Shown here: piece by piece, positions 34,921 through 44,743 of the stretch
Numbering within the stretch: position 1 is the first letter of the stretch
Layout of the letters: every line of letters starts with the position of its first letter
Position numbers and translations under genes: made by a program
Notes under the pieces: generated by a model
Databases searched by the model: none
Told to the model about the DNA's origin: nothing
The model's input: the letters and a program-made list of their open reading frames with translations, nothing else
Source: Rotaria sp. Silwood1
Lineage: Eukaryota; Rotifera; Eurotatoria; Philodinida; Philodinidae
Direction: 5' to 3'
Assembly (NCBI GenBank): GCA_905250075.1
Contig: CAJNOP010000178.1
Location: forward strand, 135,586 to 199,585
DNA length: 64,000 bases

Positions 34921-35301
34921 TCAATCACTCGGCGTGAAACTCATTTTCACATGGATTTCACCACAAGACGACAGTCCAAGGCGTGTCGATAATTTCACCC
35001 ATTCATCGAATTCGTCACCATCGAAAACATGTTTCAAACTAACTTTGCCTTTGCCAATCCTGTCTCGACCAATAAGATCAGCATCGTAGACATCAAAATG
35101 AATTGTATTGTCATCCTTGTGAATATTGAATTTAAATCGTTCGTTCCATACTGGATTGTTCGTATTTTTGATTGTTCGTGTACGTTGTTTATATTTTTTA
35201 TCCATGTAAATTTCAACATATGGATCATCTTCACCAAAAAAAGCACAATTCTTAAGACTGCGTGCTTCGAGAATGATCACTTCCAGTACACCTTTTGGCA
35301 T
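34921..35301 (-). CDS. Small single C2-domain protein
   Basis: 126 residues made up of one C2 domain, a calcium/phospholipid-binding beta-sandwich. It starts MPKGVLEVIILEARSLKN, typical of strand 1 and loop 1, continues FGEDDPYVEI with the loop-1 acidic residues, then NNPVWNERFKF, and the loop-3 YDADLIGRDRIGKG with Asp residues suited to Ca2+ binding. It ends in a G-x-I-H-V strand. The length equals one domain, so there is no partner domain; such stand-alone C2 proteins are likely cytosolic and membrane-recruited. It is intronless as drawn. The start is the first ATG, just before the domain. The specific role is unknown. Confidence 0.83.
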   Translation of the reverse strand: MPKGVLEVIILEARSLKNCAFFGEDDPYVEIYMDKKYKQRTRTIKNTNNPVWNERFKFNIHKDDNTIHFDVYDADLIGRDRIGKGKVSLKHVFDGDEFDEWVKLSTRLGLSSCGEIHVKMSFTPSD

Positions 35302-38300
35302 CTTATTTCTTCCGATAGATGGTTATATGAAATAAATGAAGTTATATTTTGTTTGTTCAATATTTTGTCTCGAACCGTTAACTTACATAGGCAAAGAGAA
35401 AGAGAGAGAACTGTATGTTCTTCCGCGCCATCGCTTCCATTTACTCCTACTCTTATAAGATTCAAATTCCTTTTTCGTACCTTATGAGTCATCCACCCAT
35501 CCCAGGAACTAGTCGAAATGAATCATAAGCAACCTGACATTATGCTCATATGTTAATAGATTTTCGAACCTAATAGACTTTATGTAAATGAGTTTTTCAG
35601 AAGCACAATCTTGTAAAGTGATATAGTTAAGTTTTCAATGTTGCTTTCAGATTGATGGAAAAAGTAGAAAAGAAAAGTTTCGAATATGAAAAAATAAATA
35701 AAATATAAATGTTGAGTGAAGGTGTATGAGTTAAAAAAACGATCCATACCTAAAACCCGAAACTGAGCTGACCTATGAATCAAAAGATCGAATTGCAAAG
35801 ATCCAAACTCAATATTATCTATGAATATTTGAATAAATGGTTGAACATGTTGACATCGAAGTAATGATTGAGAACATGGAAGAACATTGAGTGTTCTCTT
35901 CAGAGAGTATCACATCAGAGAAGAGAAGATACTTTCTGCGAGCAAAGAAAGATACTGGCGTCATGTTGGCGATTTTAGTCATACAAAATGACTGTTGACA
36001 TACAATTGTGTGGAAAATTTCAAATTACCAAAGGTTTCAATATCACAAGTTTTGCTGAACAACTATTATCTCGACAATATTTGAGTAAAGTAGAAGACAT
36101 CAGATCCACTATTTCGAATGGAAAATTTAGCTATTGACCACAACCATACAAATAAGACTCAGCAGAGATACGAAAAAGCAAGCTGTAATTGATCCAACAA
36201 TTTTATATTAATGTTTATGATTTGTCACGGAAATTAAAGTCGTCAAGTCAAGATTAATTTTTCAGCTCTTTTCATTGGTTTTCCATAGGAAATTCTTTAT
36301 TGGATAAACTCCATCAAGGTTTTACCCGACGAAATTACAGTTCAATGTACAACATTGATAGTCATTTATATTTCTATAATATTACTTCACTAAACTAATC
36401 AATACAAGTACGTATACTTGTTCTATTAGGGCAGTTTCGTTCACTATGTTGCAGTTCATGGCAGTATCCTAAAATCCTCGGTGCAGAATCATATTATTCA
36501 ATGTATCATCCAATATTCTTGGGTATTTTCTCTGTGTGAAGATTTTTAAAATGATTAAATCGATTCACATAAATACTTTCTTCGTTTCAATCTTGCTGAA
36601 ATATGTAGCAACGTCAAAGTGCTCAAAAATTTCTTTTTATGATGTCGATTTTAGCTTTCATTTCAACTTTCAATCAATGTCATGAAAACGAAATAAGTGT
36701 GTGTGCATACATACAGTCGCGAAGAAGAACGAAAAAATTTTGCCTAAAAATGCAAATAATGAATGTGTGATTGGCCACTTCAATGACGGCTGAGGCGAAC
36801 AACTATATGAATAAGTGAATCAGTATCGGTTATGTAAATGCATTATTTATGTAAAAGGAACAATCCAGCATGCAACTAACCAATGATTCACGCTTCTTCT
36901 GAGTTTGCGCTGGTAGTGGATGATATGTCTCATTTACTAGATATCTATTAATAATATTCTCGGGGAACTATTTCAAGTAGATGACTAAGTAACAAAAATC
37001 GTGACAATGACTATGCTTTATAATGGTAAATGAATCATTCGTTCGTTGTATTTTATTGGATTTTAGAGTGTGGGTATGTGAAGAGCAGATCTGACAGAAC
37101 CTACACCCACACCCATAATAACCGCAAAAAGCGTTTTTTTTTTTAGTATATGATAAAAATCCATATGCCACTAACATCTTGTTAGAATATATGAACTACT
37201 TCGGGTGTCAATAAACAATGATAAAGAAATGTGTCGGGAAATAAATCAAATAGAAGAATTTTCATATACATAACAGCAGCAACGCCGTATTTCATATTTT
37301 AATTTTATAATTGATTATACTAACAGCTCTAAACTCTAGTCTACAAGGTTGATGCATTAAAATCTATGGACTACAGAAAAAAAAAAACTTGAATATGAAT
37401 GAGCTTAAGCATGTGAAAATAGGTGTTCGGTTTTGTTTGATGATTTGAAAGTATTTCAGAGGAGCTAAACGTTATGGAGTAGAATAAGATTCAAGGTCGA
37501 AACATCGTTTGGATAGAGATTTTGTTATACTTTTGTTTTTCGTTTTAGCTACTGCAATTCGAAACTTTAATATACTAGATTGCTCTTAACTTCTTTGAAA
37601 CAGTCTTAAATGATCCGAACATGAAAAAATATTTTGTTTCAATACCTTCGACTCACTGTTAGATAGGGAATTTTAAGTAACTCTTATATCCACCAGTTTT
37701 TCATGATCTTTTGTTTATCTGACTATTATGATCGATGTCTGCGATACAATACGTCCGATTCTAATTTACATAAGCTACGTGAACCAAAGATATTACCTAG
37801 TTCTTTTCTGTTCTAGATAAGCCTAGATCAGTTTTAAATGTAGTTAATCGAGTATGACCTATAGAAACTGAAAGTTCTGGAGTGTTGTATCAAAGAAACG
37901 TACACAGAATATTTATAATATATTCAGAACTTAACGAACATATTTTGAGGAGCATGATAAATGGAAATAGACGTTTATAAAGTTTGCAGATTAATCGACG
38001 AATAGTATTTTGAAGTGGCACCGTTTCTACACTTTGCTCGACAAATTTCATTGTATATCATAAAAAAATCATTTGAATAATTTAGAAGAAGACATAACTA
38101 AATGATACTTACTTGGTTTATGATAATGATAGTCACCAAACCTACTCAAAAGTATTTCACATATATTATATTGCATATCTTTTGAAAGGAAGAAAAGAAA
38201 GGCTTTCTTTTACTATTAGATAAAATCAACTTGAGTCATCAATCATTTGGAAATGTATTTGATATGACACAAAGGAAAACAACATATATGGGGATTAAGT

Positions 38301-39297
38301 TAAAAGGAAGTGCACTTTACAAACTTGTTTCAGACAAATAGATACAATGGTGCAATTGAACAGATTACCGTGTTGTAGATGATAGACCAAGAAAGAGACA
38401 AGGGACTCCACAGCACTCCAGCTTTATGGAGTCGGACAGATTTCTGTAAAATATATCTTGATTTTTTCAAGAAAAATATTTTTTTTTTATCTAGCCTTGC
38501 ATTGAATCGTAGCACATTTTATTAATTTGTATCATTAATGAGTAGACCTTAACCTTTTTTGTTGCTTACAAGCGTTTATAGGGTGCATCGGTTCAAAGAT
38601 CTGAAATTAGTGGCTATCTACCTCTGAATTAGCATTAGTTACGGGTGAGGATTTACCATTACGCAGGCAACTACTTCATCAGTTACTGGATCAGCAAGTA
38701 GCGCAAAATTCTGACTTTGATTTTTTTTGTTAAGAGAAAGCGTTTTGGAGAAAATAAAGAATTTTTGTTAAGTTTCACCCAATCATATCACTTAAAAAAG
38801 GTAGCTGCATAAGAAAATGCTATGTGTATCTTTCATTGCTACACATACGATCTATTATCACGATATGACATCTGTGAAAAGTATTCCTTGACTACAATAT
38901 AAAGGGATTGAAAGGGAGGACATTCAATTTAAAATTTCGTTTCTTTTGATTTTTCTAGAAGAACGTATATATTCTTCAAAAGCTACATTCAATAATTCTA
39001 GAAGATACTCAAAATAATTATTCAGTAAGCCAATAATTGATCGTATGTGGTTGAATCATTTCAATCACAATCCATTTTCAACTTTTAGTGCGTTAATAAT
39101 GAATCAGGTTCTCGTCATATCGTGCGTGAAATTTTCATTTCATTAAAGATATTACCGCTCAATCAGTGCTTTTAAAGGAAAAAACATTACTGTAAAATTC
39201 CACAAAATAAAGATCAATGAATATATTGTTAGCAACACTTCAATATATAAGAAGAGACATATTATCAAGGATAGAATCAAACATGCTGAATACTATC
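35302..39297. other. Gene-poor AT-rich stretch
   Basis: Nothing coding was recognised over about 4 kb on either strand. It holds one hairpin repeat at 37067-37118. Short open frames lack domains. Confidence 0.45.
37067..37118. repeat. Telomere-like hairpin repeat
   Basis: Left arm agtgtgggtatgtg, spacer aagagcagatctgacagaac, right arm ctacacccacaccca. Confidence 0.75.
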
Positions 39298-39299
39298 TA

Positions 39300-39951
39300 C
39301 AGTAAAACCTCTCTTAGATGAACACCGTCGGAACTTTCAAAAAGTGTTTAGTTTTGGAGAAAGGTGGCATGGGGCTTGCTGCAAAATGAAGTGAAATTTC
39401 AGAAGATGCGCTCCTTGTAATAGTTTTGAAGTAATTGGAATTTACTTTTTCTTCTTTTCATCTTTTTTCCTCATGATAATTTATTTAAATTAAAAAATTT
39501 TTGAATAAAACAAAAAGCTTAACTTATTTTTAAAAAGTCCTCTCTATTTGGTTGCCTTTGTTGTTCAAATCAATCCAAATGTCAATTAATTTTGATTTTA
39601 TAGAATCGAAACTTTTGAATTTCCGTTTAATACTTCGATTCTGATTTGTTTGATAATCATGTAACAATTCTTTTTCTCATTATGATATATATGACATAAA
39701 ACAAAGTGAAATATTATATTTTTCAGCTAATTTACGTTGTGGTAGATGATTACCACCATTGTCATCATTTAATGTAAAAAGACGTTAAGATATCATGGTT
39801 TGCCTGATATGTACACTTGTAATAAACAATAAGTAGTCAGTTTTAGTGAATTAGTTAGGAAAAAAACAGAGAAGAAAGCAAAACAAAATTTACGTGTTCA
39901 TCTAAACTAGTTTTTAGAGTAGAGAGGTGTTCACTAATAGGGTTTTCACTG
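39300..39951 (-). mobile_element. Pogo/Tigger-type DNA transposon relic
   Basis: The ends form a diverged inverted repeat: CAGTAAAACCTCTCTTAGAT at 39300 and, on the opposite strand from 39951, CAGTGAAAACCCTATTAGTG, each followed by GAACACC. TA precedes the left end; the right flank no longer shows TA. CAGT..ACCTCT termini with a TA target are typical of pogo/Tigger elements. On the minus strand (about 39790-39535) a decayed frame reads LPQRKLAEKYNISLCFMSYI, then two stops, then KELLHDYQTNQNRSIKRKF and IKSKLIDIWIDL. This is the helix-turn-helix DNA-binding region at the N-terminus of Tigger/CENP-B-type transposases. The catalytic DDE part is absent, so this is an internally deleted, inactive copy. 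Confidence 0.72.
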
Positions 39952-40620
39952 TTTTGAGTATTCATTTATGGTGTATAGGTATTAGCATGGATTTTCTCTT
40001 CAATCACGCCCAAAAATTCATTTCAACATGGTTAATTTGTTTTCGATCATACGCTGCTCTTCAATAATGACTCGCAGACGTACATGTTAGCCATGTGCAT
40101 CATCCACATCCTTAAATGGAAATATCTCGATAACATACATTGCGTTATATTTCTTTTGCTGTGAGTCACCATTAAGTTTGCGATGAGATATAATCGACAG
40201 AACTAGAATATTTCCCAACGACATGACATTTAGGTGGATACCTCCCATTCATTCTCACATTGCGACATCAAAAGAATATATTATATTATTGAGGCTGCCG
40301 CTTTGATGGTACTATGCTTTTTCTCTCAAAGATGTCTCAAAAGAGAAGCTACCACATACGAACAGCGCATGTGTAGCTAACTTTATCAAAAAGACAAACT
40401 CATGACTCAAGAGAAAACAAATCAACGTTTTCTGTTGTACCATTTACGTTAAGGTATGGTTAACAAGATATATTCTAATTTTAATACGGCCACGAAAGAT
40501 TGTGTGAAAAAAGTGAAGACAAACATAACTTGATTAGAAATTCCGATTCGATCTTATCGTACCATTGTGGTGAATTTTGACTTTAAATTATGAGTCATAA
40601 TAGATGGCTATTTTTATTCT
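39952..40620. other. Intergenic stretch
   Basis: No gene or clear repeat was seen between the transposon relic and the ankyrin pseudogene. Confidence 0.4.
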
Positions 40621-40626
40621 GATAGA

Positions 40627-41435
40627 ACACCAGTATATTATGCATGCGAAAGAGGTAATTTGAATCTTGTTCGAGAACTCATTAAACATGCTCATGCAAA
40701 TATTAATAAAACTAGCATCTTACTAGTCACTGTTAGAGAAGATCATCAAACACTGGTCGAGTATCTATTAAACCAAGGATGTAATCTTCCGAGAGTCTAT
40801 CATAACAATACATTGCATGAAGCGTCTCGATGTGATCATCTCGAAATTGTTAATGGCCTTTTAAAATACGGCGCAGACCCTAAAGAATAGGATTATTCTG
40901 ATCAAACTGCTCTTGATTATGCTGTATAGATGAAAAACATATCGACATCATCAAAATTCTTCTTCTAGATACACAGAACAACATTTCAGAAAAATCGTAA
41001 CAACTTCATGTTGATGATGCTAGTTGCGCATCACGATTCAAGAATTAATGCTGATTTATTTTTTGAATGGTTACCACTTGATCGAGCTGTCGATATACAA
41101 TCGATCTTGATATGGCATTGTATTTTTTTTCACAAGGTTTAAATGAACAACAAACATCGGATATTTTTATCCTCAATGAAGTTTACAATTTTCAACATGA
41201 ATGTCAAACATCGGATCAAGTGAAACCTATACGAGATGATGATAATGCTATGAGAATGCATGCTTTACTTGTCAATGAACAAATTTTTCTTGAATACGAA
41301 AATGTTTCTAATTATATTGATTTAATTGAAAAACTACATGACTATTTCTATAATTATCATTTATTTCATCGCTCTCTTCAATTGTATTTAGCTGAGTATC
41401 AATTGACACGATTCAAGAAGATTGCATCAAAATAG
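40627..41435 (+). pseudogene. Decayed FEM1-like ankyrin-repeat gene
   Basis: The frame from 40627 encodes ankyrin-type units (TPVYYACERGNLNLVRELI; NTLHEASRCDHLEIVNGLLK, then YGADPKE) and hits TAG at 40888-40890. It resumes in frame with DYSDQTALDYAV before a second TAG. After a disordered gap, 41112-41435 encodes a segment with IRDDDNAMRMHALLVNEQIF and a following LFHRSLQLYLAEYQL helix. These match the post-ankyrin helical region of FEM1 proteins (DDP.ALRMQALLIRERI and RCI.LWKYALD), the substrate receptors of CUL2 ubiquitin ligases. Multiple stops and a frame change make an intact product unlikely. The FEM1 match rests on recalled motifs; the ankyrin call is safer. Confidence 0.6.
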
Positions 41436-42750
41436 TTTTCATCGATTAGTCAACGATTTACAGAGTATTCAAATGGGTTCTCGATCGAAACGAGACAAGG
41501 TGATCTTCTGCTAATCGTCATTCGAGTAAGTATATACAATGGCATTCAATGTTGATAGTACACATGATAACTAATCATGCTTTTCTCATGTTCAAAAATA
41601 ATTTCAACTTAAATACATCGAAGAATTTTTTTACGAAACTTGATATTGCTTCACATAGTTGATCTATTGACAATATTGTTTGCAGGTTCTTCTATTTGTT
41701 GCGCTTGGCAAAAAAAGTTCTTTCAAAGTCACCCCGCTGAGTTTTAAATGTGAAATATATTCGCTTCATATCTACTAAAACGAGTTACGAAAAATGAATT
41801 TGTTTCAATAACTTTTCTTGGTTACTTTATTGAACAAGTTATCAACAACGTTTCAGTACATGAATGCGACCGATATAGGTATATCTAAATTGTTGATTTT
41901 TATTCCTATGATTGTTTCAAAAATGGAAATATAACAGTTACGGTGTGTAGAATTCCTTTTCACGGAAAAAAATCTTGTTACGAATGAATCATTTTAAAAA
42001 ACGTTCGAAGAAAACACGATTGAAATGCAAAAGCATATTTTCCTGTAGTTTAGTCTCTCAACGTTATCCGTCATTCATTTACTGACGCAGGATAAAGTAC
42101 AGATTCCTCATGTTAGAAAATTTCTTTGTAAAAGTCAAAAGCTCTCACTGAAATATTGATGTGCTCAAATCATTTTTACATTGAAAATGTATTATAACAA
42201 TCACTTCGCTTCTAGTCCCGTTGCTTCTGTTTGATTACATAGCAATTAAGAATCAAATTGATCATCGCGTTTCCATTACTATGGCAATGATTCATAGTGA
42301 AATTAATATCAAGTATTTTGTAGCTATAGCTTTTTGAAGAGTGTGGGTTGGGTGTGAGTGCAAATGTAGGTGTGGGCGGCTGTTGGCGTGGCTGTGGTAG
42401 TTTCTTAAGATCTCTTCTCATACACACCCTACACCCACACTAGTATCCACATTCTCACCCACACACCCATCCATACCCACATCCTACTTTAGTGCAATGA
42501 TAAATTGAAGAGTAGAAATGATTTCAAATTCTGAATATAAAAGCATACTTGTATTTTATTTTTACTGAAGGAATATAAACTTTAGAGAAATAGTACTAAA
42601 TGACTATTTGCATTAGTTTCTGTTTTCCTCTTCGGTGATTTAAAGCTCTCCTTTTTTTATGTGCATAAAAATTAATATTTCTTATAGATGAGCGCAAGTT
42701 TGTCCTGTCGGGAGGGTAAGAAAAAAACGCCAACGTCTTTTTTAAATTTA
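41436..42750. other. Intergenic stretch
   Basis: No gene is seen. The stretch holds a long hairpin repeat at 42340-42484. Confidence 0.45.
42340..42484. repeat. Telomere-like hairpin repeat, long form
   Basis: Left arm gagtgtgggttgggtgtgag followed by more G-rich units to about 42399 (aggtgtgggcgg, gtggctgtgg); spacer aagatctcttctc; right arm acacaccctacacccacact, then ctcacccacacacccatcc and cccacatcc. Confidence 0.85.
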
Positions 42751-43746
42751 TCACAATTGGAATGTCGCGGCAATCATTATATGGTCAGAAGGATGTGTTT
42801 CATCAGGATAAGATTCACCAGTTGGATGATCTGGTAATTCCAACACTTTTTCTACAGTAAGGCTACCATTAAAAAAGATGTAATCCAGTGTCTCACAAAA
42901 GTTTGGCGAATGGGGTGTATGAGAAAAATCTGTGTAAACCGGTTCGGTTCCATTCTTCTCTCGATAAGCACTCTTCAATACTTGTTCATGATTTGGTCGA
43001 TATGAGATTTCATAAGTATTAGATTTCGGTAAATTGTACTGAGCATCACCTTTTTCTGTTAAAAGTTGATAACAGAGATCCCGAGGTTTGATATTGAAGT
43101 CACCTGCTAAGATAAAATCTTGTCCAGCTGCTAATTGAAACATTAAATCTTTCACAATCGAAGAATGGATTGCCATGACATCAGGTTTTTTGTAAAGACA
43201 AGGCATATGGTACGTAGCAATACATAATGGTTTACTATCGATCACGACTTGTAAATAAATGAGTGTATTTGCTCTGGCCATAGCAGTTTCCCAAGGATCA
43301 CATGTGGGTTGTATGAATTTGCTCATGGCAAACTGATATAGATTCCAACCCCATGAAAAAAGTTGCGTCTCTTCTTCACGCGGTTGACACATCAAGCGTA
43401 TATGATCTCCAATTTTGATGATAGAAATGGAGTTAAGCTGCATCGAGATGGGAATCGCCATACCTACACCCATATAATCGTTGTGCCGATCACCATATAG
43501 ATTATGCAAGAATGTGTAATTTAATCGACGGAACAATAATTCGAGTTTAGGTAATAGAGGAAGAGATAGTTCTTGTAAACAGATGATCGTATTTTCATGA
43601 TTGACAATCTCTTGTTCTAATTCAGATTGGATTAAAGTCCATCGATAATCGGTTTTAAGATATTCAGGCTGGCATTTGAAGTAATACTCTGGCCGATCAG
43701 CATAGATAGGTACTAATAAATTATATGAAACAACACGAACAGTCAT
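42751..43746 (-). CDS. Endonuclease/exonuclease/phosphatase-fold protein (CCR4/ANGEL-like)
   Basis: Mg2+-dependent phosphodiesterase fold, 331 residues in one exon. The start is placed at the ATG at 43746 (MTVRVVSYNLLVP), which sits directly on the first conserved strand; an upstream in-frame extension to 43899 is Phe/Cys-rich and probably 5' leader. Conserved residues are all present: Asn9 in SYNLLVP, Glu59 in CLQELSLP, His180 in TYHMPC, Asp216/Asn218 in GDFNIKP, LDYIFF, and the terminal Asp321-His322 in HPSDHIMIA. The order and spacing, including the long insert before LDYIF, resemble CCR4/nocturnin/ANGEL-type enzymes, often deadenylases or 2',3'-cyclic phosphatases, but no leucine-rich repeat or localisation domain is attached. 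An RNA or small-molecule phosphate substrate remains open. The catalytic set suggests activity. Confidence 0.82.
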   Translation of the reverse strand: MTVRVVSYNLLVPIYADRPEYYFKCQPEYLKTDYRWTLIQSELEQEIVNHENTIICLQELSLPLLPKLELLFRRLNYTFLHNLYGDRHNDYMGVGMAIPISMQLNSISIIKIGDHIRLMCQPREEETQLFSWGWNLYQFAMSKFIQPTCDPWETAMARANTLIYLQVVIDSKPLCIATYHMPCLYKKPDVMAIHSSIVKDLMFQLAAGQDFILAGDFNIKPRDLCYQLLTEKGDAQYNLPKSNTYEISYRPNHEQVLKSAYREKNGTEPVYTDFSHTPHSPNFCETLDYIFFNGSLTVEKVLELPDHPTGESYPDETHPSDHIMIAATFQL

Positions 43747-44743
43747 AGTGAAGTTATAAAAGTATATTTGTTTTGCAGAATGATGAAAACGAGGAATGTG
43801 GTATAGAAAGTGGCATGTTATATAGGAATGAAAAGAGCAGCATACGCCCACAATTTGAAGACAAAAACAAATACGACGCAAAAAAAAGAACCAATACAAG
43901 CGTGTGGTGACTCAAAACGACGAAAAGAAAAAAAAACATAAACTTTCGGCGACAACAAATAATGATGAAAGAACACGACAAATGGATTACGTATACAATG
44001 ACTCAAAAGGAAAATTATGGAGTCATAGAGGAAGTTGGCGTAGCTTGAAAGATTACAAGAGTATGCACTAAAAGACAGACCTTGTACACAGTCACACACA
44101 CTCCATATCCCGCATCCACATTCTAGAAATTTCGATCTTTCGTCAATTTGTAGACTGTCAGCTGGTGATATTAGTCCATTTCTCAAAATTAAAAAATTTA
44201 TTCTTTCTTCATAGAGCAAAAGGTTAATTGTTCAGGATGACCTTATTCTACTATTGGTTCATATAATGAACTTCAACAATAATGTATGGATCGATGCGCT
44301 GAGTAAGCCTCTTTCAAACGACAAAATTTCGAAGTCTATATGTGGTTGGGATGCAAAGCTATTCCAAAAAATACCTACCTGCATGTTATTCGATTCACCA
44401 GACATTTTTGAACTCAAAGCTGTAAAAATGCTTATATTTTAATATAGAAATGACTTAATAAAAATAAACCTATTCAAGCCTTGGAAAATATTATTATTAT
44501 CAGGGACATTGACTGTAGGTTATTCAAAATCGATATTCTCACATTAATTCACATGAATATAAGTTGTCTAACTTAAGCCTATTGGGAAACTAATATAATA
44601 ACAAAAAGAATAAAAGAAAAATCACTAGAGAATAGCAGTTTTGTGGTGAAGATAAAAGATAAGAGTTATTTTTTAATATTTTTTCAATGAAGAGTCAGTT
44701 AATTTATTTTGCATGTGTAAGCTAGAAGTTTGCTTTGGTCCTT
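43747..44743. other. Intergenic stretch between two minus-strand genes
   Basis: It contains the presumed promoter of the phosphodiesterase-fold gene and the 3' flank of the propeller-cupin gene. Frames at 43754-44219 (minus) and 44254-44442 show no domain. Confidence 0.4.

Noticed and set aside
43747..43899. N-terminal extension of the phosphodiesterase-fold protein
   Set aside because: It is Phe/Cys-rich without homology; the fold starts at the internal ATG at 43746, so the extension is probably leader.
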